Shown here: in pieces, positions 9,142 through 16,779 of the stretch
Layout: the number at the start of each line of letters is the position of its first letter
Position numbering within the stretch: the first letter of the stretch is position 1
Origin: Bacillota bacterium
GTDB taxonomy: Bacteria; Bacillota_I; Bacilli_A; RF39; UBA660
Assembly: GCA_003149915.1 (NCBI GenBank)
Contig: QAMK01000019.1
Location: 46,629 to 110,628, forward strand
Length of the DNA: 64,000 nt
Reading direction: 5' to 3'
Position numbers and translations under genes: made by a program
The notes under the pieces: generated by a model
Told to the model about the DNA's origin: nothing
The model's database searches: none
What the model saw: only the letters and a program-made list of their open reading frames with translations

Positions 9142-9160
9142 AAGACGCAAGTCTTTTTTC
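9140..9160 (+). terminator. intrinsic terminator after cotD-like gene
   Basis: AAAAGAC, loop GCAA, GTCTTTT followed by more T residues, directly after the stop codon. Confidence 0.75.
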
Positions 9161-9181
9161 TTTTGGTATAAAATAAAAAAA

Positions 9182-9209
9182 TTGACAAATAATAAAAAAA
9201 TGATATAAT
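9182..9209 (+). promoter_or_regulatory. strong sigma-A type promoter
   Basis: Perfect TTGACA (9182-9187) and perfect TATAAT (9204-9209) with a 16-nt spacer, about 25 nt before the small membrane protein. Confidence 0.85.
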
Positions 9210-9232
9210 ATAGGACCGAAAGTGTGAGAGAT

Positions 9233-9454
9233 ATGAGAAAAAAAGAAGCCACAAAATTTATCATCTTAGATTTGATACAAGCAGTGATTGCATTGATTAC
9301 GTTTGTTGTCAACTTTGTATTATCTTATATGGTAAGAAATACTTCTAGAGAAGCAATCTTTATAGGTATTGCCTTAATTGCATTTTTCTTCTTCGGCTCA
9401 GCCTTAATCGATATTGGAGACCAAAGAAGAATTTACAGTGGAAAAAGTAAATAA
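9233..9454 (+). CDS. small two-helix membrane protein, unknown
   Basis: A 73-residue protein with two hydrophobic segments (about 10-32 and 42-60) and charged ends; I recognise no family. A near-consensus promoter just upstream implies steady expression. The start is uncertain: the ATG at 9233 has only GTGAGAG close by, and the GTG at 9224 has no clear site and would leave a leader of about 8 nt. Confidence 0.6.
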   Translation: MRKKEATKFIILDLIQAVIALITFVVNFVLSYMVRNTSREAIFIGIALIAFFFFGSALIDIGDQRRIYSGKSK

Positions 9455-9553
9455 TTTGCAAATTAAATTGTAAAAAAATGTCTAATTTTATCATATCTAT
9501 TGTGTAAAGTCAAAATAAGATATATTCTAGAGGAAAGGGAAAGGGTGATACGA

Positions 9554-9757
9554 GTGATATATCCATCTATCGACAAAATATTGAACCTAATCGATTCTAA
9601 ATATGAATTGGTTCATATTATATCAGCACGAGCAAAAGAAATGACAGAAACTGGTCATTACCAAATGCCAGAAAATCAATATGTATCCAAAAAACCATTA
9701 GGAAGAGCACTAGAGGAAGTTGCGGCAGGATTGATAATTGTAAAAAAAGGCAAATAA
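9554..9757 (+). CDS. rpoZ: RNA polymerase omega subunit
   Basis: RpoZ supports assembly and stability of RNA polymerase. The 67-residue protein starts MIYPSIDKIL, has the conserved YELVHIISARAKEM helix and ends with KPLGRALEEVAAGLI, the typical core (YxLVxxxakRArql...kpvxxAleEia). I chose the GTG at 9554 because AAGGGTGATA (9541-9550) precedes it and this gives the family length; earlier in-frame GTGs overlap or precede that site. A weak -10 (TATATT at 9521-9526) is upstream. Usual neighbours gmk and dnaPri/coaBC are absent. Confidence 0.92.
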   Translation: MIYPSIDKILNLIDSKYELVHIISARAKEMTETGHYQMPENQYVSKKPLGRALEEVAAGLIIVKKGK

Positions 9758-9768
9758 TGCCTTTTTTC
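9742..9768 (+). terminator. intrinsic terminator after rpoZ
   Basis: AAAAAAAGGC, loop AAATAAT, GCCTTTTTT: a perfect stem with T-tail overlapping the end of rpoZ. Confidence 0.85.
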
Positions 9769-9804
9769 TATCTGGAGAAAATGATAGAATAGAAAATGTC
9801 TTCA

Positions 9805-9874
9805 GTAGAAAGTAATTATAGAAAAAATATCCTTTGTAAGAAGCAATTATAGAAAACATATCCTTGTAGAAAGC
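9805..9874 (+). repeat. imperfect 30-bp tandem repeat
   Basis: Two copies (9805-9835 and 9836-9865) share TAGAAAGTAATTATAGAAA-like and ATATCCTT blocks; a third partial copy begins at 9866 (GTAGAAAGC). They lie in the leader before recX. Confidence 0.7.
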
Positions 9875-9889
9875 TGGGTTGGTGATAAT

Positions 9890-10654
9890 ATGAAAGTAGA
9901 TAAATATAGAATGTTAAAAAACGATATGTATGAAATTACGTTTGAAGGACACAGATACATAGTTCATAGCGATTTAATTTTAAAAAGTAAATTGTTGTTA
10001 CGAGATGATGTAACCAAAGAGACATTAGAAAAATTAGTGTTCGAAAATCAAGTATACGAGGCATATAATATTGCTCTTCGTCAATTGAGTACAAAAGTTC
10101 GTTGTTATAAAGAGTTGCATGATACGTTAACAAAAAGAGGATACAATGGCGGTAAAATCAAAGAAGCATTAGATATTTTGATTAAACAAGGATATCTAAG
10201 TGATCGTGATTATGCTAAGTATTATGTTCATGATCAAATTGCACTAACTAACAATGGTCCATGGAAAATCAGAAAAAAATTAGAAGAAAATGAGATCGCC
10301 GATAAATACATAGATGAAGCCTTGCAAGTATTCACCGAGGATATTCAAAAAGAAAAAGTAAAGAAATTGATTGCTCAATTAGTGAAGACAAATCGTACGA
10401 AAAGTACGTATGCTTTAAAACAGAAAGCGATTGTCTATTTAATTAATCTAGGATACATTAAAGAAATTATCAATCCGTTTATCGTACGAATTGATTTTGA
10501 TGATGAAAAGATATTCAGAAGAGAATTAGCAAAATTAAAGAGGACGTTATCAAAGAAATACCAAGGCGAGGAACTTCAAAGACGCATTCGTCAAAAGTTG
10601 TATGCCAAAGGATTCAATGTTTCTAATTTAAAAGAAGAAGACTTTGTTGAATAA
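9890..10654 (+). CDS. recX: regulatory protein RecX
   Basis: RecX binds RecA filaments and limits recombination. The 254-residue protein has a Bacillota-type extended N-terminus, then the three-helix RecX repeats. The first has LSTKVRCYKELHDTL...KRGY, the second YLSDRDYAKYYVHDQI...GPWKIRKKL, and the tail has RRIRQKLYAKGF. GGTTGGTGATAAT precedes the ATG. It is monocistronic, behind the 30-bp repeats and before a terminator. recA is not in this window. Confidence 0.9.
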   Translation: MKVDKYRMLKNDMYEITFEGHRYIVHSDLILKSKLLLRDDVTKETLEKLVFENQVYEAYNIALRQLSTKVRCYKELHDTLTKRGYNGGKIKEALDILIKQGYLSDRDYAKYYVHDQIALTNNGPWKIRKKLEENEIADKYIDEALQVFTEDIQKEKVKKLIAQLVKTNRTKSTYALKQKAIVYLINLGYIKEIINPFIVRIDFDDEKIFRRELAKLKRTLSKKYQGEELQRRIRQKLYAKGFNVSNLKEEDFVE

Positions 10655-10659
10655 AAAAT

Positions 10660-10684
10660 AAAAGACCTTTTAAAGGTCTTTTTC
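10660..10684. terminator. bidirectional terminator between recX and prsA
   Basis: AAAAGACCTTT directly followed by AAAGGTCTTTTT gives a perfect stem flanked by A and T runs between convergent genes. Confidence 0.85.
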
Positions 10685-10686
10685 TA

Positions 10687-11688
10687 TTAGTTTGAACTAG
10701 CACTGTTTAGAAGATTTTGCATGTAAATATCGTAACTGTTTTCTAGACGATCATCTTCAAAATGAATGCCATAATTTTCTCTTAAAGCCATCAATGCTCT
10801 CGTTGAAATAGTAGAATCTTCAGATAGATTATCTTCTGCGACACGTTCTGTAATCGTATCTTTGATGCTATCCAAACTTTCTTTATCTTTTTGTTCTTCT
10901 TTTAAGATAATGTGGTAACCGTATGAACTCTTAACTGGAGTTGCTGTATATTTACCTACTTCCAAATCTTTGGCAGCATCGATAAAGTTCTCGTCCATGT
11001 TATCTGTCCATGTGATATAACCTAAATCACCACCATCTTCCGCTGTTGCACTATCTTCAGAGTTTTCTTTTGCTAAATCATCAAAAGATGTTCCTTCATC
11101 TAGTTGTTTGATTAATTCAACTGCCTTATTGTATGCTTCTTCTTCAGCAGCAGCTTTTTCTTCATCGCTAGCACTTGTAGAAACAGTAGAACGAATCAAG
11201 ATGTGACTTAATTTCATTTCACCAAATACTTGTTGGTCATAGTAATTTTGACGTTCTTGATCAGTTACTTGTTCTTTAGCATAATCTTCATACCATAGAT
11301 TACGTTTGTATTGTAAAGATAAGTAATCTCTCAAGTCGTCCATCGTAGCAGCACCGAAAGCACTTGCCGTTTGTTGCAACATAGCAGATTCACTACCGAA
11401 AGCAGATGTCCAAGTAGCAATTTGTGCTTCGATTTCAGCAGTTTCATCATCATCTGTCGGATATTTTTGTTCTAATATTTTTCTATCGACCATATCTACT
11501 AAGATACTAGCACCATATGTGTCGCGTAGTTCCTCGTATAGTTCATTAACAGAAATTGCCCCAACAGATTCATCGCTAAAGGTAACAACTGCGTCCTGAC
11601 CATTATCTAATTGTGCGACTTTACCACAGCCAGTAACCATGACAAGCATTAAGGTTGCAGAAAGTCCTAGTAGTATTTTCTTCTTCAT
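10687..11688 (-). CDS. prsA: PrsA-type peptidyl-prolyl isomerase lipoprotein (foldase)
   Basis: A membrane-anchored parvulin foldase for exported proteins. The start at 11688 is set by AAGGAGATATGT upstream and gives a lipoprotein signal (MKKKILLGLSA...VTGC) with the lipid-anchored Cys at residue 21. An N-terminal SurA-like helical part with Tyr/Glu-rich helices follows. The parvulin domain (about 160-275) starts MKLSHILIRS and contains DGGDLGYITW and SSYGYHIILKEE. Length is 333 residues. An earlier in-frame start at 11796 would bury the signal peptide and is rejected. Confidence 0.92.
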   Translation of the reverse strand: MKKKILLGLSATLMLVMVTGCGKVAQLDNGQDAVVTFSDESVGAISVNELYEELRDTYGASILVDMVDRKILEQKYPTDDDETAEIEAQIATWTSAFGSESAMLQQTASAFGAATMDDLRDYLSLQYKRNLWYEDYAKEQVTDQERQNYYDQQVFGEMKLSHILIRSTVSTSASDEEKAAAEEEAYNKAVELIKQLDEGTSFDDLAKENSEDSATAEDGGDLGYITWTDNMDENFIDAAKDLEVGKYTATPVKSSYGYHIILKEEQKDKESLDSIKDTITERVAEDNLSEDSTISTRALMALRENYGIHFEDDRLENSYDIYMQNLLNSASSN

Positions 11689-11715
11689 ACATATCTCCTT
11701 CCAAAATACATTAAT

Positions 11716-11744
11716 ATCATAGCAAATAACCGATAAAATTACAA
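11716..11744 (-). promoter_or_regulatory. sigma-A type promoter of prsA
   Basis: TTGTAA (11739-11744), 17 nt, TATGAT (11716-11721) on the minus strand, about 28 nt before the start. Confidence 0.65.
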
Positions 11745-11775
11745 TAATTTCGTAAGAAACTTGTAAATGCCTAGA

Positions 11776-11802
11776 ACCCAAATTCAAAAATTCCATACAA
11801 TA
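11776..11802 (+). promoter_or_regulatory. candidate SigK-type promoter of sporulation microproteins
   Basis: AC (11776-11777), 16 nt, CATACAATA (11794-11802), a full match to CATAnnnTA, 29 nt before the first microprotein. Confidence 0.55.
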
Positions 11803-11831
11803 AAATGAGAGTATAAAAAGGAGGAAATTTT

Positions 11832-11912
11832 ATGAATCAAACTATCTCTTCATCAGCAATTGTCCTAGTATTATTTATCTTACTAGTAATCATATTAGGT
11901 GCTTATATCTAA
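11832..11912 (+). CDS. YjcZ-like sporulation microprotein
   Basis: A 26-residue, almost wholly hydrophobic peptide (SSAIVLVLFILLVIILGAY) behind AAAAGGAGG. Tiny proteins of the YjcZ/YjcM type, with a FALIVVLFILLIIVG-like core, are membrane peptides of the forespore or coat in Bacillus. The SigK-like promoter upstream supports a late sporulation role. A second small hydrophobic gene follows 16 nt later. Confidence 0.65.
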   Translation: MNQTISSSAIVLVLFILLVIILGAYI

Positions 11913-11928
11913 GTAAGGAGGTATTTAC

Positions 11929-12030
11929 TTGCAAGGACAAGAATGCAAAAGTAGTGGCGTCGGTTACATTATCGTAATTGTTTTATATATTTTATTAGCC
12001 ATTATTTTAGGAACTGCCATTACTCGTTAA
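11929..12030 (+). CDS. YjcZ-like sporulation microprotein, second copy
   Basis: A 33-residue peptide starting at TTG, with AAGGAGG (11915-11921) 7 nt upstream. A short polar head containing one Cys is followed by VGYIIVIVLYILLAIILG, again YjcZ-like. It shares a transcript with the gene before and ends at a strong terminator. The homology call rests on composition and size. Confidence 0.6.
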   Translation: MQGQECKSSGVGYIIVIVLYILLAIILGTAITR

Positions 12031-12060
12031 AAAATATCCACAGAAAACTGTGGATATTTT
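12031..12060. terminator. bidirectional terminator
   Basis: AAAATATCCACAG, loop AAAA, CTGTGGATATTTT: a perfect 13-bp stem between convergent genes. Confidence 0.85.
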
Positions 12061-13801
12061 AATTTCTAATAAAAGATTCGTCTGCAATTGCTTTGGCATA
12101 TTCTTTACATAAAGTTACTAAACTTCCATAACTTGGATTTAAATCACTCACATTAGCCTCCAATTTTTGAGCAATTGCTTGTTTAGCGTTTTCCGGTGTA
12201 ACGTGACTCTGAATATGAAATCTAGCATTGAAATCTCTAGTAAATCCGTTTGCTTCGCCACTTTGTACATAACTTCCAACCGCATAATTCAGCCATTGTT
12301 CCCCGCTAATTTCACTTTCCTTATTTTCATAAAGAGTTTGATATTTACTATAGGTAATGGCACAAGCATCTTCAAAATATTGTTCTGGTGTTCGATTTGC
12401 GGAGATATCGTTTAAAAATTCTTCGGCAGATAAATTTTGGCTGTTAATATAAAGATTAATCTGATCACGCACATCCGATTTTCCAATTGCAGTTCGAATT
12501 CCATATTCTTTGGTTAAATATTGTGGATTACCTGTTTTTAAATATTCTGTGACGGTTGCAAGAGCGACATCTTCACCATATTTACTACCCATAATGTCCA
12601 TGACAAGTCGCATTTTTTTAGCGGCATTTTCGACATGAGGTTTCTCCTGTTTTTCTTCTATTTCGGAGACATATTGTTCCAAAGGTAACTGATGTTCATT
12701 CAAATAGTCTTGTAACCGGTTTCTAAAATGAGATGTTTGATAAATCGTACGTAAATCATCTGTTCTGTTAATTAAATTATGATTTCCGGTATCGAGATAG
12801 GTTTGAATGGTATAAATTGCTTTTTCTTTAGAACCTAATCTCTGCGTCATGATGTCGATTCCTTTTTGCAGTAATTTAGAAAGATCAACTTGTTCTTGTT
12901 CATGATAAGATTGTTCAATCTGACTCAAATTTTCTTTTGGATTACATGCTTTTTGATAGATACTGATATAATCGTCAAAAGAAAAGTCTGATCGTCTACT
13001 TTCATGAATAATTTCAAAAATTCCTTTTAAGTCAGAAATGCATTTTTGATTGACAACACTTGGAAAATGTTGATGAATTGCATTGAAATCTGCCTCCTGC
13101 GAGATATATAAATCTCGATAAAGTGAGTCTACAAAAGAATAAAAGTCATGAGCGCCCACTTGATTTAACTGATGATTCGTTTGTTTCTCTTGAATATACT
13201 CAGAAATCATACAAGATAAAGAATTAGAAAAACTTAAACTCCCGTCGCAAGTCATAGCAACTCCACCTTCTTGATGAAGAAATGGACTAGCAGGTAATAG
13301 CCCTTCTTGAAGATAAGAAGAGTTTTGAACATAGTGAATCAACTTCTGAGCATCTTCCGGTTTTTCTAATCGAATGACAATATCGTCATTACGGATGGCA
13401 GAACCTACTTTAGAAACATGTGAAATATCGTTTTCAGATAAAAAGTTAAAAATTTGATCAACTCCACGATAAATATGTCTAGCATCCAAAGGAATATAAA
13501 GTTTGATGTGATTGGGATTATATGCCATCGCTTCATTGGGCTTCTGAGATATGAATTGACAGAAATAATTCCAATTTGGATCAACAAATACGTTTAGATT
13601 CTCGTAGTCTTTAAAATTCTGAACGAAATCATCAAAAAAACGATTCACTGGATAGGAACGTTCTTCTGCTGGGACATCTTGTCTTACTAAATGATAGTAG
13701 ACCTCTCGTTCTGTAAAAATATGATTTGGATTTTGTCTTTGTAAATCAGCTAGATACTGAAGTAATTCGTCGATTTTTTGTGATTTTTCATTCATTTCCA
13801 T
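12059..13801 (-). CDS. large hypothetical protein, possible HopA1-like region
   Basis: A 580-residue, probably cytosolic, helix-rich protein. A segment at about residues 95-215 runs IKLYIPLDARHIY, SAIRNDDIVIRLEKPEDA, LLPASPF, GGVAMTCDG. That order of elements resembles the HopA1-like domain known from type III effectors and some lanthipeptide enzymes: hydrophobic strands, an R-x-D/D-x-V strand, a Pro-rich loop and GV.(A/L)..(D). This is recalled pattern similarity only. The second half has repeated TVTEYLKTGN / TIQTYLDTGN units suggesting duplicated helices. The start has AAAGGAAAG upstream and overlaps the previous gene by 14 nt. Confidence 0.6.
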   Translation of the reverse strand: MEMNEKSQKIDELLQYLADLQRQNPNHIFTEREVYYHLVRQDVPAEERSYPVNRFFDDFVQNFKDYENLNVFVDPNWNYFCQFISQKPNEAMAYNPNHIKLYIPLDARHIYRGVDQIFNFLSENDISHVSKVGSAIRNDDIVIRLEKPEDAQKLIHYVQNSSYLQEGLLPASPFLHQEGGVAMTCDGSLSFSNSLSCMISEYIQEKQTNHQLNQVGAHDFYSFVDSLYRDLYISQEADFNAIHQHFPSVVNQKCISDLKGIFEIIHESRRSDFSFDDYISIYQKACNPKENLSQIEQSYHEQEQVDLSKLLQKGIDIMTQRLGSKEKAIYTIQTYLDTGNHNLINRTDDLRTIYQTSHFRNRLQDYLNEHQLPLEQYVSEIEEKQEKPHVENAAKKMRLVMDIMGSKYGEDVALATVTEYLKTGNPQYLTKEYGIRTAIGKSDVRDQINLYINSQNLSAEEFLNDISANRTPEQYFEDACAITYSKYQTLYENKESEISGEQWLNYAVGSYVQSGEANGFTRDFNARFHIQSHVTPENAKQAIAQKLEANVSDLNPSYGSLVTLCKEYAKAIADESFIRN

Positions 13802-14021
13802 GACTTTCCTTTACTACTGGAATTGGTTGGGTATCAACTAAGTTTGGTTTCTTTAAAATCAACGTCCTATCTAGATTGTCTGGTATATCTAACGGTTGTG
13901 TTTCCTCTAAATTCGATGGTGATGAATAACCAGGAAATCCATCTAGTGTATCTAGTTCTTGTTCGCCTTGTTTTAAGTCTGGTATTTCTATTGTTTTTCC
14001 GTTGTACTCTAATTGACTCAT
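13788..14021 (-). CDS. small acidic hypothetical protein
   Basis: A 77-residue protein rich in Pro, Leu, Asp and Glu, apparently unstructured, with repeated TQP(L/I) elements (ETQPLDIP, DTQPIPVV). AGGAGG precedes the ATG at 14021. Its 3' end overlaps the next gene by 14 nt, so the two are probably coupled in translation. No family recognised. Confidence 0.65.
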   Translation of the reverse strand: MSQLEYNGKTIEIPDLKQGEQELDTLDGFPGYSSPSNLEETQPLDIPDNLDRTLILKKPNLVDTQPIPVVKESHGNE

Positions 14022-14078
14022 ATACAAATCCTCCTATTATCATTATAGCAAAGAATTAACTCAAAAGAAATAGTCCAT

Positions 14079-14106
14079 AAAAAAACTCTTTGAATAAAAA
14101 GAGTTA
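14079..14106 (-). terminator. intrinsic terminator of small membrane protein gene
   Basis: On the minus strand AACTCTTT, a 6-nt loop and AAAGAGTT are followed by a T-run. Confidence 0.7.
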
Positions 14107-14388
14107 TGATTTTTTCTTTTGTAAATTGTAAATAGCAAAACATATCGCAGGAACTAAAAATAAGAGAAGTAGTTGCAGAATTAATGGTATTAAATCGATT
14201 CCATATTGATAACAATCGGTACAACTTTGAATACTTGTGCTAATAAAATCGATGATGTGAACGCGACCATAGAACGTTGTCGTGTAAAATCCTCCTGTTA
14301 CAGATACAGGTATAGAAAACATCGTAATACCGATTGCAATGCCAACACAGATGAATAACTGGTTGACTGATAATTGAAACTTCTTCAT
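14104..14388 (-). CDS. small membrane protein, unknown
   Basis: A 94-residue protein with two hydrophobic segments (about 11-33 and 63-86), a Cys pair in between (SCTDC) and a Lys-rich C-terminus. GAGGGATATCT precedes the ATG and a TATAAT lies about 17 nt further upstream. No family recognised. Confidence 0.65.
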   Translation of the reverse strand: MKKFQLSVNQLFICVGIAIGITMFSIPVSVTGGFYTTTFYGRVHIIDFISTSIQSCTDCYQYGIDLIPLILQLLLLFLVPAICFAIYNLQKKKS

Positions 14389-14576
14389 AGATATCCCTCA
14401 ACTTTATTATAATACAAAATAAAAATGCCCGAAAGCATTTCTAGTGAATATCAGCGAATATTCATTGTTATAGTGATGAAAAAGAAGAAATTTTATACAA
14501 AAATAGTTAAATGAATTAGGTTCCAAATATCCTTTTGAATAGAATACAGTAGATTGTCTAAGAAAGAAGGTGAAAT

Positions 14577-15770
14577 ATGAATCGAGAAGATTTTCCAATG
14601 CTTCAAAAAAACATAATCTATTTGGATAATGGGGCAACGACGTTGAAACCTCAAAGTGTAATTGAAGCAACGACTGATTACTACCAAAACTATACAGCGA
14701 ATGCCCATCGTGGTGACTACGATTTGAGTTTAAAAGTTGACTTAGCATACGAAGCAGTAAGAGAAAAAGTAAGACGTTTTATTCATGCTAGAGAAGAGTC
14801 TGAAATCGTCTTTACATCCGGTGCGACGGAATCTTTAAATATGATTGTAAAGTGTTTTATGAAGGAACATTTACAAAGTGGTGACGAAGTATTACTGACG
14901 AAGTCCGAACATGCCAGTAATCTGTTACCCTGGTTAGAACTTGCCAAAGAGTTAGGAATTCAAATTCGATATATCCCTCTAACGAAAACTCACCAAGTAA
15001 CTATGGAAAATATTAAAAAAGTAACGACTTCCAAGACGAAAGTGATTTCCGTTGCCGCAATTACGAATGTACTAGGAGATATTAGGCCAATTCATGAAAT
15101 TGGATTATTTTGTAAAGAACATAACATCTACTTCGTAGTTGATGGGGCCCAAAGTGCTCCTCATATTAAGACCGATGTCATCGAAGATGAAATTGACTTT
15201 TTTGCATTTTCTGCTCACAAGATGTTAGGACCTACCGGCGTCGGTGTTTTGTATGCAAAAAAAGAACTGTTAGAGGAAATGCATCCTTTAAAAGTTGGTG
15301 GCGGTATGAATCAGACATTTCGAGCAGATGGCTTTTATGAATATCAAGCATTGCCACTGAGACTAGAAGCAGGAACCCAAAACATCGCCGGTGTCATTGC
15401 TTTTGGAGAAGCCATTGATTATCTCTCTAATATCGGTTTTGAGAAAATAAAAAGACAAGAGCACGAGTTAAAAGAGTACTTTTTAAAGCAATCAAAAGAA
15501 GTAGAAGACTTAATCATATATAATCCAGATACTTCCAGTACAACGATAGCATTCAATTTAAAAGATGTCTTTGCCGGTGATACCGCGGCGTATTTAAACA
15601 CGTACCATATTTGCATTCGAGCAGGAAATCATTGTGCCAAGATTTTAAAAGACGAACTTGGAGTAGCCAATACTTGTCGTATCAGTTTCTATTTCTATAA
15701 CTCGAAAGACGAAATCGATTTTTTAATCAAAGTATTAAAAAACGCAAAGAACGTCTTCCGAAAAGTATAA
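14577..15770 (+). CDS. sufS: SufS-type cysteine desulfurase
   Basis: A PLP enzyme that takes sulfur from cysteine for Fe-S cluster assembly. The 397-residue protein starts with the group II pattern (FPMLQKNIIYLDNGATTLKP), has the PLP lysine in SAHKMLGP (K215) and the catalytic Cys in RAGNHCAK (C353). GAAGGTGAAAT precedes the ATG. No sufU, sufB, sufC or sufD is adjacent; an ssb gene follows. It could supply sulfur to another pathway such as tRNA thiolation, but the motifs are those of SufS. Confidence 0.92.
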   Translation: MNREDFPMLQKNIIYLDNGATTLKPQSVIEATTDYYQNYTANAHRGDYDLSLKVDLAYEAVREKVRRFIHAREESEIVFTSGATESLNMIVKCFMKEHLQSGDEVLLTKSEHASNLLPWLELAKELGIQIRYIPLTKTHQVTMENIKKVTTSKTKVISVAAITNVLGDIRPIHEIGLFCKEHNIYFVVDGAQSAPHIKTDVIEDEIDFFAFSAHKMLGPTGVGVLYAKKELLEEMHPLKVGGGMNQTFRADGFYEYQALPLRLEAGTQNIAGVIAFGEAIDYLSNIGFEKIKRQEHELKEYFLKQSKEVEDLIIYNPDTSSTTIAFNLKDVFAGDTAAYLNTYHICIRAGNHCAKILKDELGVANTCRISFYFYNSKDEIDFLIKVLKNAKNVFRKV

Positions 15771-15838
15771 AAAAGAAAATTAGAACGAAAAAAAAGAAAA
15801 CGAACAAAACTGGTTTTTGAAAACCCTAAAATGGTCAT

Positions 15839-15880
15839 TTGCTAAATTTCTTTCAAACTCGTATAGTACGTTTTTGAAAG
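15839..15880 (+). promoter_or_regulatory. ssb promoter with overlapping inverted repeat
   Basis: TTGCTA (15839-15844), 17 nt, TATAGT (15862-15867). A perfect 8-bp inverted repeat, CTTTCAAA (15850-15857) and TTTGAAAG (15873-15880), brackets the -10 box and could be an operator. Confidence 0.6.
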
Positions 15881-15889
15881 GAGGAAAGT

Positions 15890-16221
15890 ATGCTGAATCA
15901 AATCGTTTTAGTAGGAAGATTAGTCAAAGATCCGGTTTTAAAAGAAACAGAACAAGGAAAAAACGTTCGTTTATCACTCTTGCCATTCCTCGTAGTTTTA
16001 AGAACGCAGAAGGATCTTACGATACCGATTTTATCGATTGTATCTTATGGGATGGAATTGCTAAAAACACTGCTGAATACTGTAAAAAGGGCGATGTCAT
16101 CGGAGTTAAAGGAAGGCTTCAGAGTAGAAAGTACGAAATGGATAATACCACTAAGTTCGTCATCGAAGTCATTGCCGAAAAAGTAACATTTTTAACGAGT
16201 CATAAAGAAGCGGATGAATAA
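15890..16221 (+). CDS. ssb: single-stranded DNA-binding protein, frame interrupted at an A-run
   Basis: The ATG at 15890 (after GAAAGGAGG) starts MLNQIVLVGRLVKDPVL...GK, a clear SSB beginning. The SSB sequence then continues in the -1 frame: SFITLAIPRSFKN, DTDFIDCILWDGIAKNTAEYC, GDVIGVKGRLQSRKYE, to the TAG-independent stop at 16221. The switch falls at GGA AAA AAC (15957-15965), where one extra A would restore a single OB-fold protein of about 110 residues. The A-run is also a classic A-AAA-AAC slippery heptamer in the right frame. So it is either decayed or misread, or expressed by slippage. There is no acidic DDIPF tail, which suggests a short accessory SsbB-like protein. Confidence 0.75.
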
Positions 16222-16232
16222 TCTGCTTTTTT
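16208..16232 (+). terminator. intrinsic terminator after ssb
   Basis: AAGCGGAT, loop GAATA, ATCTGCTT followed by TTTT. Confidence 0.75.
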
Positions 16233-16321
16233 GATAAAACTTTCTAATTAGTTAACTTTCGTCTTTCTTTTTACGTATTTTTTTATAATAATTGTACATT
16301 CTATCAGTAGTGAGGTGGTAT

Positions 16322-16672
16322 ATGCTACTATTTGCCAAAAGAATCAGAGAATTGAGAAAAAGTAACGGTTTAACACAAGAAGAACTTGGCAAACTGGTGA
16401 ATATCAGTAAGGTAAGCATATCTTTTTACGAAAGTGGAGCCAGAATGCCATCTCTCGATACGTTAACAGCACTTTGTGATGTTTTCAAAGTCGATTTAGA
16501 ATATTTACTTGGACAAGATAACTATGTGGTAGAAGAAAGTAAAAAAGAATATGGAATTACAATGTCCAATGAAGAAATTCGTATCATTGAAGAATTACGA
16601 AAACATCCAAAATTATATAATCGTCTGATTGAAAATCCAGAACGAATGATAAATTCTTTAGATAAGAGATGA
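16322..16672 (+). CDS. XRE-family transcriptional regulator
   Basis: A 116-residue protein with a Cro/CI helix-turn-helix in residues 8-62 (IRELRKSNGLTQEELGKLVNIS, then VSISFYESGARMPSLDTL) and a short helical tail that may dimerise. The ATG at 16322 has GAGGTGGTAT before it, and a TATAAT is at 16284-16289. It is monocistronic with its own terminator. Targets are unknown; the inverted repeat at the ssb promoter is one possibility, as an inference only. Confidence 0.85.
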   Translation: MLLFAKRIRELRKSNGLTQEELGKLVNISKVSISFYESGARMPSLDTLTALCDVFKVDLEYLLGQDNYVVEESKKEYGITMSNEEIRIIEELRKHPKLYNRLIENPERMINSLDKR

Positions 16673-16690
16673 CACTCTTATCTTTTTTTT
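16661..16690 (+). terminator. intrinsic terminator after XRE regulator
   Basis: GATAAGAG, loop ATGACA, CTCTTATC and eight T residues; the stem overlaps the stop codon. Confidence 0.85.
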
Positions 16691-16716
16691 CAACTGTAAA
16701 GTCATACGGTTTGCTC

Positions 16717-16745
16717 TTTATAAAACTTTAAATTTAGATTATAAT
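16717..16745 (+). promoter_or_regulatory. candidate promoter of pdp
   Basis: TTTATA (16717-16722), 17 nt, TATAAT (16740-16745). The -35 is weak. Confidence 0.5.
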
Positions 16746-16779
16746 AATAATGGAATAAAATAATTGGAGGTGAAGCGAT

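Noticed and set aside
11689..11796. N-terminal extension of the PrsA lipoprotein
   Set aside because: The longer frame would place 36 residues before the lipoprotein signal, while an ideal ribosome binding site precedes the ATG at 11688.
14424..14442. Hairpin AAATGC-CCGAAA-GCATTT as a minus-strand terminator
   Set aside because: The stem is short and no minus-strand gene lies to its right that it could terminate.
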